Source: Branchiostoma floridae (Eukaryota; Chordata; Leptocardii; Amphioxiformes; Branchiostomatidae). From it: a stretch of DNA of 64,000 bases. The stretch is from NCBI RefSeq assembly GCF_000003815.2, contig NC_049997.1:8796431-8860430 (forward strand). Direction: 5' to 3'. The notes below the pieces were generated by a model, which made no database searches, was not told the DNA's origin, and saw only the letters and a program-made list of their open reading frames with translations. Position numbers and translations under genes: made by a program. Of this stretch, positions 49,366-60,921 are shown one piece after another (within the stretch, counting starts at the first letter, position 1; each line of letters opens with the position of its first letter).

Positions 49366-49470
49366 CCAATCACAGATCGCGTCCTTGTCACTGACCGCAC
49401 CTAAGGCCTTGACGTCATATATTTGCACTTCTCACCGTTACGGCCAAACATCACGACTTACCGCGACAAG
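49366..49470 (+). promoter_or_regulatory. Candidate promoter and non-coding exon 1 of dispanin gene 1
   Basis: CCAATCA (49366-49372), then a perfect CRE-like TGACGTCA followed by TATATTT (49410-49423), then a GC-richer stretch ending in a donor CGACAAG|GTAATA with the intron from 49471. The first coding exon of the gene has an acceptor (AATGCACAG|ATAG, exon from 50871), so a non-coding first exon is expected. Layout parallels the orphan promoter at 12340-12559. Inference from motifs and spacing. Confidence 0.4.
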
Positions 49471-50657
49471 GTAATACCTGCTGAACAAGGTACTGGCATC
49501 TAATTTCATCCTAACATCTACTTATCATTTGTATCTCAAGTTTTTTATCTTTTACTTTATTCCTTAAAGATGATAACAACGAAATTACAAATTAGTGGAT
49601 TGTCAGTTTTAAAAAGATCAATACATAAGTCGCCATTTTGTTAAAATGGACGAACTCTCAAATGTAACATAAAAGTGAAGAATTGCTATATTTCATACAG
49701 CTATCACTCTTTTGACATCTTTAGCATGCATGACCAGCCTTAACGTGCACTAAATATACCCATGCATGATGAAAATATGCTGATCTGAAAACACCAACTG
49801 TACTTAAACCGTTACATATTTGAAAGCTTTCGAAACTTTTGAGTCACAGTGTTTGAGAACAATTGTTTAGTATGACTACTACATGTAATACAATAATTTA
49901 CTGCAAGTTTTGTCTGACTGGTAGAATTTTCCTACAGTCAGACTACAGTAAGGTCAGTTTAAGGTCGGACGACGCAGTGGAGTGCCCACCAATCATTAAC
50001 CATAGAGTAAAGTTGTGTCGTTGTATCACTGTGTTCGTTTCATCCAAAGTAACACTAGCCAAACTATTTTATAATGAGGGGCTTATTGAATATTGAAAAG
50101 GGCTGCTGCCCCTACCCTTTGAGTGTTCGTTTGTGGTCTGTATACAATAATGGGCTGTTGACATTAGTAAAAGTCCTAGGTTGTTATGTTCTAGGCGTAG
50201 ACGTCTGATCTGTTGTTAACCATTGACTACTGTGTAAAGGTCCTGTATACATGGTGTGTGTTGAAGATATCATCGTTCGTTTACACAAACTGGGTACAGT
50301 TCAGCAAACAGTCGCGCTGAGCATTGCATGGGCAAGGTGGTTCTGCTTTTCTTCTTATAGTATGCTTTTTTGGTAAGCTATTTCTCTTCCCTTCTGGACT
50401 AGATCGTAAATTTTTAATTCGTTGGATGTTGTTTCCAATTTTTCTTTACATTTCTACTAAAACGAAAAAAACAGTGATTTTACAGTTAAAAGCATCATAA
50501 TCTCTATGAAAGGTAACGTTATTCTGTTTATTCTATTTTCCTTTGTATAATCTTTTCCATTCTGTATCAAATTAATTCGCTTAATGTTGGACGCCTTTTT
50601 TCTTTATATTCTCAATTCCTAACTAACAACTGTTCTATGATCGTCGGTGTTTAATTT

Positions 50658-50830
50658 CAGCAGGGGCTGGTCCGCTGGTAGTGATGTGTGTTTAACTCCC
50701 ATACTCTTTCCTGCTGAGTGCTAAGCAGAGAAAGCAACATGTACCATTTTAAAAGTCTTTGGTATGACTCAGCCGGGATCGAACTCACGACCAACCGCGA
50801 ACAATCTACCCACTCGACCACTGCACCGGT
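50658..50830 (-). repeat. tRNA-derived SINE, family 1 (well-preserved tRNA head)
   Basis: On the minus strand from ~50830: GGTGCAGTGGTCGAGTGGGT (A box), then GTGAGTTCGATCCCGGC (B box), then body as in the other three copies. It ends only ~40 bp before the dispanin gene 1 acceptor. Confidence 0.75.
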
Positions 50831-50882
50831 AGGTTATCGAAGACTAATGACAATTTGTATCAATGCACAGATAGACACTACC

Positions 50883-53309
50883 ATGGCGGAACAAGAAGCC
50901 TCCTACCCTCCCCCTGCTTACCCGGACAAGGGTGGTGAACAGCCGCCACAGCAGGGGTATGGCTTCCAGCCGCAGCCGTACGGACAGTACCCTCCACAGC
51001 AGGGCCAGTACCCCCCTCAACAGGGCCAGTACCCCCCTCAAGGGCAGTACCCGCAAGGGGGGTTTGTGCAGCAAGGGGCTTACGTGCAGATGGGGACTAC
51101 TGTCGGGGTAAGAACGAGTCCGATTTCGTGTTTAACATAAGTATATACTTAACAAAGAAGGAAAATGAGATCTATAGATAAATTAAACGGGAAATAATAT
51201 CTATAAGTGGAAGTGACCCACAGTCTAGGGAGAGGGGGTTTGCGACTATGACATAGAAGAAGAACAAGAAGAACAATTTTTATTAAAGCTGTCAAAACCA
51301 AGATTTCCTTGTTCTTCTGTTCTTTCCTTGTATATAGTAGTCTCGAACAGTCTCCTTGGGTTGCAGAAAGTTTGTGAAATTGGAGATGACCCAATGGAGA
51401 AACTTAAACTTAAGCCATATTTCGAGTGCAGTTCTCGGCCTACTTGACCATGGTGAATGAATGAATGCCTTCACCTTTGAATCGCTACCCATTATGCGTA
51501 CAGTAAAACGGTGCAGGTCCTTGAAATCGAAGCGTCTGTTGACGCTACTTAAGTTAGTAGTTTACACTTTGAAGTGCACATAAAGGTATCCCTGAAAGCC
51601 AATAATGTCCTTATTCCTCCGTGATTTAAAGTCACCGAGTGGAAATCCTTTGAAAGACGTAAACCACCACCTTATGTAAGACACATACACAGTGATCAAG
51701 TGTTATCATCCTGAATAATCAAACACGACGTATCCAAGGCCAAATAACCTCATCATGTCAGCTAGATCAGCGTCAATGGCTGAGTAATTATAACCCTGTA
51801 ATGGGATTGATGATTACAACTGTGAAAAATACACTGTTAAACGCATGGGCTAGATGAGCATGCAATTACAGTTCTCCTCTATATGTCTCATTGTGAATAA
51901 GAATGAATGAAAGAATGAATGAATGAATGAATGAATGAATTATGCTCTCACAGAGTGGAGGAATAAAAGAAGGAAAAGAAAAAAATGGATGAATGAATGA
52001 ATGAATGAATGAATGAATGAATGAATGAATGAATGAGCTCATTGCAAGTGGCGTTACTACAATGAGAACTGACAATACAAATTTAAGACATGTTTGGGAG
52101 TTTCTAAAAGCAGATTTTTTTTTCTTTTCTTTACTATACTGATTTTGTAGCAGCCGGCCGTGATGATGGTAGGGAGCAGGGCTAATGACTACATGGGCCT
52201 CTCCATCTTCACTCTGCTCTGCTGCTGCCTACCTCTCGGCATCGCGGCCATCGTCAGCTCCTGTGAGGTAAGGAACCCTCAAACTAAAGGCCCCCTCTCA
52301 CTTGACGTGCGGCACGCTTGCGGCATTGCTGCGTTCGGAAGATGCTCAACGAATTCAGAGATAAAGAACGAATTTTCTTACTTGTTGTGTATTCTGTGGT
52401 CTTCTATGTCACACTTTTACGTATTGCGCAATATCTGAATTATAACAAATCGGAGAAAATAACAAAACAGTACCGCAGTGAACGAACGCAGCAATGCCGC
52501 AAGCGTGCCGCACGTCAAGTGAGAGGGGGCCTTTACCATGGAGGAGGGGGGCAGGTCATCACACCGCTGCCACCAGTTAAAAAAAAAAACATTCCACTGG
52601 GCGGCGACCTCGTTGAGACCCCAAATTTTAATCGATCGTTCGACGAATTCCTAAACTGTTATGTGGTCTTTTAGTCGAATCTTTACCTATCATGAACTCA
52701 GGGGCTGCATAAATCCAATTAAGATCGCAGTGAGCCTTGGGACATGTACCAATAGGGAGTGGGCAGGTCGTCACACCGCTGCCACCATTGTAATGGTATT
52801 GGTGTGGGCCTGTGTAAATATGGGCTTTACAGTGTTGAAGCATAATGTGTTTTAAAACAGGGGTCGATACTGACAGACCTTGTGGGCGATTGAGGGTTAA
52901 GCGTTTTCAATTAGACATCTAGACACGTATATCTAAATAAACAGAAAACTCTGTTTTTTTTACGCTGCATTGTTTAATTTAGAACAATCTAGCAATGCAC
53001 AGCAAAAAACGGTTTCTTTGAACTTAAAGGATTATGCCATTCACGGCTATCAAACTTTACAGACCATATGTATTCAGTATTTGTCCAATCTGTTTGCTTG
53101 TTTGTTTTGTTTAATCGATTGATGATTTGTTTGTTTATCAGACACAGGACGCCAACAACGCTGGAGACCTGAACAGAGCTCAGGCAGCATCGAACCGAGC
53201 CAAAATCCTCAACTACTGGGCTCTGGGCGTGGGGATCTTCTTCTGGGTCATCGGGGTCATTCTTATCATCCTGTACTTCACCCTGTTTATCTCCGCGTTT
53301 TGGGGTTAA
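50883..53309 (+). CDS. CD225/dispanin family membrane protein 1
   Basis: Exons 50883-51107, 52151-52267 and 53142-53309 give 169 aa with two phase-0 introns. Residues 1-75 are proline/glutamine/tyrosine-rich with PPAY at 10-13 and repeated QYPPQQG units at about 35-60. Residues 76-169 form the CD225 domain: TM1 about 90-112 with CCC at 99-101 (YMGLSIFTLLCCCLPLGIAA), the loop with GDLNRAQAASNRAKILN, and TM2 about 140-163. CD225 proteins (IFITM, PRRT, dispanins) are small membrane proteins; PPxY binds WW domains of Nedd4-type ligases, and the cysteines next to TM1 are palmitoylated in IFITMs (family knowledge). The ATG has a strong Kozak (ACCATGG) 12 nt after the acceptor at 50870. The exon-2 acceptor is a TAGCAG tandem, so Gln76 may be optional. 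AATAAA at 53648-53653. The specific ortholog is not resolved. Confidence 0.85.
51903..52035. repeat. (GAAT)n microsatellite, two blocks
   Basis: GAAT repeated at 51903-51938 and 51986-52035, separated by ~48 bp, in intron 1 between the coding exons of dispanin gene 1. Confidence 0.9.
52287..52533. mobile_element. MITE family A, young copy with >50-bp perfect inverted ends
   Basis: AAGGCCCCCTCTCACTTGAC begins an inverted repeat that is identical over about 51 bp at both ends (last shared block GCATTGCTGCGTTCG), flanked by TA at 52285-52286 and 52534-52535. Core includes AAATTCGTTCTT-type and ATTGCGCAATATCTGAATTA sequence. TA flanks suggest a Tc1/mariner-type transposase. It starts 19 bp after the dispanin exon-2 donor. 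Confidence 0.85.
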
Positions 53310-54538
53310 AGGTCTGACTGACAAGGCATGGAATTCAATCTTTAAGCACGCCTTAAAGCGTTTGTAAAGGTTCCGTTTTCTTGATCTGGTGAAAAGGGTT
53401 GCCCTCTCAATTTACGCACGTTTTAAGGTATGCGTAAAGCTTGAATTTTGTGCTATGATGACAGGTGTTTGGCGTGTTGTTGTAAGACTGAAAGTCCACG
53501 CAACAGGAAAGGGATCAATGACTCCCATGAATACGATTATAATGCCTTATAGACAAGACAGAGAGAATATCTTAGAGAAAAGAGAGATGTCGTAACAAAA
53601 TTAAAGTAAGAAACAGAAACGTTTCTGAATCTGTCAACATTTTTCCAAATAAAAAACGTTTTCTACAAAAATGAACAGGTTTCTATGTATGTTATGGGCT
53701 AAAACCTGCACTATTTGCTGTGATCTAGAACCCTTTGATTGAACATTTCAATCGTGTGCCTAAGTAGCATGTTTGACTTTCAAAACCTTGATTTGTACTG
53801 GTTTTTCTGTTAACGCGCATGAGTTGAAATACAAAGGGGAACTTTTGATCAACCCGTATAGAACATCTAAAATGTTTTTAAAAGATTTTTACTCATCAAA
53901 GTATTGGTAGGTATCAAAAGGCATTTCTTTATTGTTGTGTGGAATTGCAACGGTTGGACAATCCTAAATGTACACATCAATCTAACTCCACACCAAGGGA
54001 TCTAATCTCTTGCTGAAACACACTTTCTCCTCATCTAGTCTGCTGTATAGCCGCTGTATGGATTGTTTAAGCGAGCAATGTCGTTGACATATCTTGCAGT
54101 AAACGTTTAGTATTATAATCTGAATATTGTTTTCATAATTATATTGAAAAATTAATAAAAGATGACAAATTGAACTTAACGTGTACTAAATTATTTCAAA
54201 AATATTATCCACATGTTGAAATCTCTACGGTCATAAGTCGTTAAGTATGTCAAAGAAGATCAAAATATGATAGTATCGGCGTTTGATCATAGCAAGTCAC
54301 ATCGTAGTCTTACAGGGATGTCGTTCATTTTCTTCTATTCTTCAAGTAATTGTCCCCTAATATTTCGCTTTCTTTAACAATAGTTAAACTAAAGTAGAAT
54401 ATATCTTCCTTAACAATATCATTCTTTGTTTCAAATTTCTAAAGCCATGCAATGCACACCGCAAGAAAACACACTTGACAAATGTAGGGATGCTGCGGTT
54501 GTCGTTTTCAAACTTTCATCTTATAGGATCATTTGTAG
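53310..54538. other. 3'UTRs of convergent dispanin genes 1 and 2
   Basis: AATAAA on the plus strand at 53648-53653 and on the minus strand at 53928-53933 leave only ~280 bp between the two predicted 3' ends. No other feature seen. Confidence 0.5.
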
Positions 54539-56123
54539 TCAGTACTTGACGAACTGAAAGATGATGAAGACAACCAATAAAATAACCCCCAGGGCGATCG
54601 CAGAAATGTTGAGGAACAGTGCTGCGCTTGACGCTTTTTTGGCCCGGTCGATGTCCCCAGAAGACTTAGCGTCATTCGCCTAACAAACAAACGACCAAGC
54701 AAAAAAAAAACAGAAAACAATCCATCAAATGACATACTTGGCGAATGACAAGACTGGGGTCATACTGTTTTCATTTGTATTGAAACAATAAAATACTGAA
54801 TACAGTTGGATGCTATGTTCACCACACTCAACAAAGACACATTTACACTACAGTATGATACAAGAAGAAGTAGAATAGATCTTTAATAGTATGCCATCTT
54901 AAACTTCCAATGAGATCCTATAACGCCATTATGGCGAGTCTCACCTTGCTCGATTGGGCTATCGCGCAGAGGCCGATGGGCCAGCAGCAGCAGAGGCACG
55001 TGAAAACGGAAAGGCCCATGTAGGTAGGTACGTCGCCCTCTTCCGTCGTCACGCTGGTTCGCTGGTTTAAAAACAAACAGTTTATAAAGAAAACGAGAAA
55101 ACTATGCTTCCCATTCTCTAAGTATCATATTACAACATTTTTGAATAAAATGTTGCCATAATGTTAACACAAAGATAAAGAAACACGCAATACTTCCCCT
55201 TCTATGGACTTCGGTAAAAATGTTGCAATGACTTCCGGGACTTGTCAATGCCACAATGTCTAATGACTTCTTTGTAAGTGAAACACAGGTTGATACTAGC
55301 TAGGTTGACACAGAATCTGCTGGCCGTATCTACATGGTGCTACTTATTTCAGGAGAAAAGTCCGCAAAGGCAAAATTTATATAAATAGAACAGGGAAAGT
55401 CCTAACATTTATCCGAACACCACTGTTGATTTCAATTTTTACCACTCTCTCACCTAAGGTTATTGATTTCTAAAAAGGGCAACGCTTTTAGATAACTGAT
55501 CAGAATGACCTGAGTTGGTAGATCTCAAGTGCCAAATAGTGCTATAGCAAATGCACGCTTTTACTTACGTACCTACATGCACCCAGTTCCTCTCGTTGCT
55601 ATGTTGTAACACCAGGGATCAATGTCGTAACTTCAACCAAAAGGTTACGACCAAAATCTGCAATCAATTGGCAGCAGCCACCCCCTCCCCTCCCCCTGTT
55701 AAATCTGAACAATATAATCACACGATAGCAAGAGAATAAGACAGCAACGTCTCACTTAGTAGAAGTATGAATTCACCTTTAGACATTGCAAAGGAAATGT
55801 TCGAAACTTATTGGAAAAGTAATCATATAGACTTTTCAACCAAAATGTTTGGATACCTCCTCCTGACATTCCATCAAGGGACGGTTGGCACATGCCACCA
55901 CTGGTGATGGCCGTGTTGTCTGTCCAGAAGGGTCCAATTGTTGCAGTGGACCGTACCGCCAGCTTGGAGGACCCTTCTGTTCCGGTAAGTGCTGTTGCTG
56001 TAGGAGCACATGTTGCACTGGGTACAGGCTATCCTGCTGCCGTTCGTCCTTCATAGCAACCCATACTTCTTGACTTTTTTCCAAATAAGCGGGAGGGGGA
56101 GAAGACTCATCTCCAGTCGCCAT
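54539..56123 (-). CDS. CD225/dispanin family membrane protein 2
   Basis: Minus-strand exons 56123-55857, 55061-54945 and 54679-54539 give 174 aa with two phase-0 introns. The middle exon is 117 bp, exactly as in gene 1. The N-terminus MATGDESSPPPAYLEK has PPAY at 10-13, then a Gln/Pro-rich but non-repetitive tail to residue 89. CD225 domain: PTYMGLSVFTCLCCCWPIGL with CCC at 113-115, loop ANDAKSSGDIDRAKKAS, TM2 about 148-170 (LFLNISAIALGVILLVVFII), ending FVKY. Donors GAG|GTATCC and AAG|GTGAGA; acceptors AACCAG and TTGTTAG. Same family and likely role as gene 1 but clearly diverged. The loop lacks the RAKxLN motif, having SAALFLN instead. A TATA-like box lies ~50 bp upstream of the ATG. Confidence 0.8.
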
Positions 56124-56173
56124 TGCAGCACTCGCTTGACTGAAAAGTTGTGCTATACTAACATCGCTACCAA

Positions 56174-56185
56174 TTATATATATAC
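56174..56185 (-). promoter_or_regulatory. TATA-like box of dispanin gene 2
   Basis: On the minus strand GGTATATATATAATTGG lies about 50-60 bp before the ATG. That leaves ~25 bp of leader if transcription starts 25-30 bp downstream. Motif and spacing only. Confidence 0.45.
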
Positions 56186-57296
56186 CCTTTTGCGACAAGG
56201 AAGTAAATTCAACGGGAAACGGCTTTTTAAGAGAGAGAAGAGAAAGCAGAACCACTTTGAAGAAAAGAATAGCGGCAGTTCAAGGGTAACTGATAAAATC
56301 TAAGAGGTCATGATAACCGAATAACAAAGCTAGTTTTAGTAACTTTACATTGACTCCCTCCACTCACTTCCTGTAACTCTACTTATAATGTATTCTGACA
56401 GACAACAACCCACTAAACTAAAGATCACATACCACTAGTATACCAGCAATATTTAAGATTTTGTTTGAATTTGCCATCCTCGGGTCACTGATGTTATCAT
56501 GCACAAACAAAATCAATTTCCTCCTGCCTGCCGAACAAAAACTTGCATAATGTTTGTATCGTTACTATATATAACATTTACGATGAAAGCGTCACAGTAA
56601 CGGTAAAAGTATTTTTAAAAAAACAAATAAAAGGCTCAGTCACCAACAGAACGTCTGACTGAAAAAAATTGAATCTTAACATTGTTTACATTCTTTACAA
56701 AGAGAAATTACACGCAACGGGAAAAGATAACTAAAGGGAACAAATATCTTGAGTTGAGTGTGTTATTTTACAGAACAGAAAAGCAGAACCAACAAAATGA
56801 CTGATAATGTAACAATTAAAATCACATTAGTTAACTAAATGTTTACCTTTTCAAAGAGCAATGAAATGCAATCAGTTTAGCACGTGCTCTCTTTTTTGTC
56901 AGAAATGTTACATAAACAATTTTTGAGCTCTCCTATACAGACTTTGCAGCGCAGAGAATGTTTGCTGTCTGTGCGACCTTGCTCAGAACGTATGGCCAAA
57001 TCATGCGGTACCAATTGGGTGATAATTCTAACTACCACACATGCACAGTGATCACGGCATTCGTCTTGATTTTCGAGGCTGTAGAAACGTTTAGGAGGTA
57101 GTAAAAATGAGGCGATTTTTCTTCCCTGTACTGCACCTTTCTTGAACAAGATGTTAGAATTGAGACATTTATTTTGACTCTTTGAGTGGCGTTGAATGCT
57201 TGAGTGGCTAGGTTAGTTGACAGAAAAGGTCACTGGTAGATTCCTGGCGTTGTGTTCCTGAACAGACGTTTCGTCTGTTCAATCAGGTATAACAAT
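56186..57296. other. No gene recognised
   Basis: Upstream flank of dispanin gene 2. A 9-bp perfect stem GAACAGACG/CGTCTGTTC lies at 57260-57280. A 90-codon minus-strand frame (56877-57149) is unsupported. Confidence 0.4.
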
Positions 57297-57352
57297 TAGC
57301 CTGGTTACCATCCTATTTCTACCGGGGCTCCTTACACTCACTTCCCTAAAAA
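57297..57352. mobile_element. MITE family C, partial
   Basis: TAGCCTGGTTACCATCCTAT and CTACCGGGGCTCCTTACACT match the left half of the copy at 48825-48902; the right half is absent. Confidence 0.6.
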
Positions 57353-57649
57353 AAACGATTCCAACTACTGTCTTAAAACCCTCATGGTGTCTCGGAATGT
57401 ACTCTACGGCTTTAAGAAAAGGCTATATAACCTTTACTTTACCTAAATCTAGACAATCAATACTTCAGTAATATATCACGTACATCATAAGAAGGACAAT
57501 ATATGACAGACAAGTTTGAATGTAAAACACCTGTGGTCGTGTTGCCAGGTAATTTCTTGGTTTTGCCGGTTTTGCCTTTGCGTCGGCCCAAACTCAGACT
57601 CAAAGATTCAATTTGTTCTATCTCAAATTTCCTGTTGATATTATTATTT

Positions 57650-57975
57650 AAGGGTGCCTGTCCACCCCACTCATGTCCTACATATTTCCCAAAACATATA
57701 TGCACATGAGCAGCAGTTAAAGTTGATCCAAATATCAGCTCTTTACCGGGTTTTTCGATTCTCGCTTAATTCGTCCATGTCCAAGCGATTCTACCATCTC
57801 ATGGGGGATACATAATCATTGGCGTTGGATAGACGTCGCTAGAGCACCGTCAAATTTGTGAACAGGCAGATTTTCAGAGAAAAATACAGCCGACCCTCGG
57901 GTGATGTTGACATTTGGCGAGCTTGGACCGATCTAAAAATTCAGACGGCGTTCGCACGAATTGTAAAACCTGTTT
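57650..57975. mobile_element. Fragment related to the hAT-like element at 16761-18910
   Basis: Blocks GTCCACCCCACTCATGTCCT, TTCGTCCATGT, GAGAAAAATACAGCCGACCC, GACCGATCTA and CGCACGAATTGTAAA match 18600-18905 in order. The rest of the element is missing. Confidence 0.6.
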
Positions 57976-58466
57976 CAGTAAGAAAGCAAGGCGATATAAC
58001 CTCTAAGAACTCAGTCAAAACATACCCATCTCTCATCTAGTATTAAAATTGGTCTTTTTTCACGCAGACTATTCAGCGCCACACGTTTCCCAGTGCGGTT
58101 TAGATAAGTTCCAGCTGCCGATCCCAGACCTGTAACCTCAAAGAAACGTCGATTCAACTATTCGATCTAACTGATCTTCCTCCCTATTAAACGGTGACGA
58201 TACCTGAAGTAAAGAAGATAAGGAATTCAAAGGTCCAAGAATCCAATTCCACTGCCAAGCCCTTAGCGTGAGTCTCTAAATAGCAGCAGACAATCGCGTT
58301 CGAGTCTCCAGCCCGCCTTTGACACCGGCGACGCTTTCAAGAGTTAAGGGCATGTAAAGGGCTTGGAATCATTCAATCAAAGAGATGGGCGTATGTTGAC
58401 TGGTGAATACAAGCTGTCTAGACTGTGTGAATCTTATTGCAATAAAAAGGCGGTGTTTTTAGTCTG
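57976..58466. other. No gene recognised
   Basis: Spacer; no supported exon. Confidence 0.4.
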
Positions 58467-58800
58467 CCATAACCATAACCCTTGTACTAACCATAACCTT
58501 AACCATAATCATAATCCTAATCCTAATCCTTACCCTAACCCTTACCCCAACCCTAACTTTAAACTAATTTACTCTAACTTTATCCCTAACCATTGACCTA
58601 ACTATAACCCCAACACTAACCCCAACCCCAAACTTAACCCCAAACCCAACCACCAACACTAACCCAAATCGTAACCACTACTCCTACCTCAACCCCAACC
58701 CCAACCCTAACCCTAACCCTAACCCTAATCCTAACCGAGGCCAAGTCCTATACCGTTACATAACCTAGCCCTAACCCTTACGATACTCCTAACGCTGATC
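58467..58800. repeat. Degenerate telomere-like (CCCTAA)n tract
   Basis: Irregular CCCTAA, CCATAA, CCCCAA and CCTTAA variants over ~330 bp, purest at 58700-58740 with consecutive AACCCT units. Matches the TTAGGG telomere unit of most animals (knowledge). Genes on both sides make it interstitial. Confidence 0.85.
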
Positions 58801-59210
58801 ATCACTATACACACTAATCCAGGAAGCCAAAAAATCGTCGGAGCAAGAATTTGGCGCCATCCCTCCCGCTCAAAGACGCCCTTGAGGCCCTTAAGCTTTA
58901 CCTCTCTCGACCTTATAATTACCAACCGTAAGATCTCACAAGTGTTTACACTATGTATGAGCATGAGATGAATGCTACGTACGTGTGGGTCATACCTAGT
59001 TCGATTTGTATTCAAGTCCAAAATTCATGGCGTACCAGTGTAATAATGACATGGATTTACGGTGAAGACATTTTAATGATCAAGGGCAGGTCATGCATAG
59101 AAACACGTTTTTAATAAAAGAATGCAAGTCCCTATCCTACGATTGCCCAATCGTGAACTCTTTATTAGGCCTAGTTCCCAATTGCACCGGTGTCATTCAG
59201 GGATGTAGCC
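58801..59210. other. No gene recognised
   Basis: Spacer; no supported exon. Confidence 0.4.
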
Positions 59211-59421
59211 TAGACTCCGTTGCAGTCTTCGAATGGGGATGATTTTATTGTGTGTGTGTTGGGGGGGGGGGGGGGGGGGTATGGGGGGGCTCCGTTGGTT
59301 CGCGATTTTCAACGTTGGCTGGGTTCTCTTGTGCCGGGAAAGGGAGTTTGCCGAGGAAGTGAGTTTGCCGTGATAGCGATTTTGCCCCGTCCGGGCCGTT
59401 CGAAGACTGCAACGGAGTCTA
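59211..59421. mobile_element. MITE family D with perfect 9-bp target duplication
   Basis: TAGACTCCGTTGCAGTCTTC and its complement are the ends (23-bp inverted repeat reaching TTCGAA), flanked by GATGTAGCC at 59202-59210 and 59422-59430. A G run (59260-59279) is internal. The core contains GCGATTTTCAACGTTGG and GTGATAGCGATTTTGCC. Confidence 0.9.
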
Positions 59422-59807
59422 GATGTAGCCCTGGCCAGACTTCAGCCAGAAATTTGTCCCGGTGGGCTGTCAGTTACCGGAGGAGTGCCCCTCGGTGTTC
59501 CCCACGGGTAGGTCACGGCGTCTACTTGTTACCATGCCCCGGGTTCAATTTAAGTCCGACTTAGATTCAACCCGGTGCCTGGCCAGGCCGAAAAATACCC
59601 CGTAAGCCGCAAGGTGTCCCACGGGGCCACTTAGGGGTCAACCTCGAAAGTGCCCCCCCCCCCCCCAAAAAAAACGTTTAGGCTGAGCACCTATTGCAAT
59701 TGGGACCTTAGCCTGAAATAGTTCAAAATGTCACACATGTATGCCCTGACATCTTGTCCAAACGAATTGTTATTCTCATCACGTAGTAGTTTAATTTATA
59801 CCACGTT
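59422..59807. other. No gene; GC-rich palindromic patch
   Basis: CCGGGTTCAATTTAAGTC followed by CGACTTAGATTCAACCCGG (59538-59575) forms a long imperfect hairpin, and CTGGCCAG/CCTGGCCAGG occur 145 bp apart. A C run lies at 59653-59667. Possibly another inverted-repeat element whose ends I cannot define. Confidence 0.4.
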
Positions 59808-60020
59808 CTACAAGGACGGCGCTCTACGACCTAAAACTTTCTACACGGATCGCTCAACGAAGTATGGAAAAATGTAAATCTCTTTAAGTTTTTTGTGTTT
59901 CGCTGTCATTTTAGTAATACTTTACATTTTGTATGGTATACCCAGTATGAGATCAAAGGTTACACGCGCCCGTTTAAGGTCGCAGAGAGAGCGCAGCGCG
60001 ATCGCCGTCTAGTGGAAAGC
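59808..60020. mobile_element. MITE family B
   Basis: Right end GCGCGATCGCCGTCTAGTGG and the GGTCGCAGAGAGAGCGCAG block match the family; the left end (AGGACGGCGCTCTACGACC) is diverged. Confidence 0.65.
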
Positions 60021-60921
60021 TGACCTTGATGACGACAGCTATTGCCTTAGGCGGTACATCCTTATTTTGTTACACCTGCGCAACAGTTGGGCTGATTGTA
60101 TTGAGAGACTTAGAAAGGTAGGTGTGTATAAAATTTGCTCAATCAAGATATATATACATATATATATATATATAACTATACAAGTAGTCTTATATTGTAT
60201 ATTTGCTACAGTAAACGTAAATTCATTGAAAGGTTAAAATGGCGCTTTTATTACCTATAGTCAGGGGTCGTTAAATTCAATACAAGTTAAAGGTCTGATG
60301 AAACTGTCTTGCTGCAATGTTATCAATACAAAATGCACTAGAACGTTAACAACGTGAAACCTGTGATATAAGCAGGCGCCGAATCTACAGAATAGCATAC
60401 TATTGTAACGGTTAATCTAGTAAGACATGTACAGCACCCCTCCCCCAACAGTGCTTTGATTATTAATGATATTAAAATAATTTGTAATGTCTTTTATTGG
60501 TATTTTATTAGAATCACAACAATTCAATACCAATGAAGAGTCAGATATGTTCAAAATGCATTCAAATGACTAAACAGACAATCTAAATTGAATGCAATAG
60601 CATTTAAGCACCATACGTGCAGAATATGTCAAACTGTGTACGTAAAAAATATTTGTTGACAAAATAATGCCATCCCGGACGTTGTTTCTGGCAAACAAGC
60701 AACCGAAATGTTGTACGCTAACTCGAAGGTCGCTAGCTTCGCTTTAATTCGCGGCAGCTTTCGGCAGCGGACTAAGGCGAACAAGGCTGGACTGCAGGCT
60801 ACATCCATTACGCTAATATTGTATGTTTTCAAGCATAAATGAAAAGTACGCTTTAAGCAGCGACGCAACAGTTCCATTTACTCATAAAACCTTGCATTCA
60901 TTTTACAATCCACAATCAGAA
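60021..60921. other. Upstream region of dispanin gene 3
   Basis: Contains a short (TA)n near 60150-60173. A CpG-richer stretch at 60705-60800 could be promoter or 5'UTR. A possible acceptor (CACAATCAG|AA at 60919) precedes the ATG by 2 nt, as would be expected if a non-coding first exon exists. Confidence 0.35.

Noticed and set aside
51866-52075. Minus-strand frame of FIHS repeats
   Set aside because: Translation of the (GAAT)n microsatellite.
58700-58740. Chromosome end (telomere)
   Set aside because: Degenerate repeats with genes and unique sequence on both sides.
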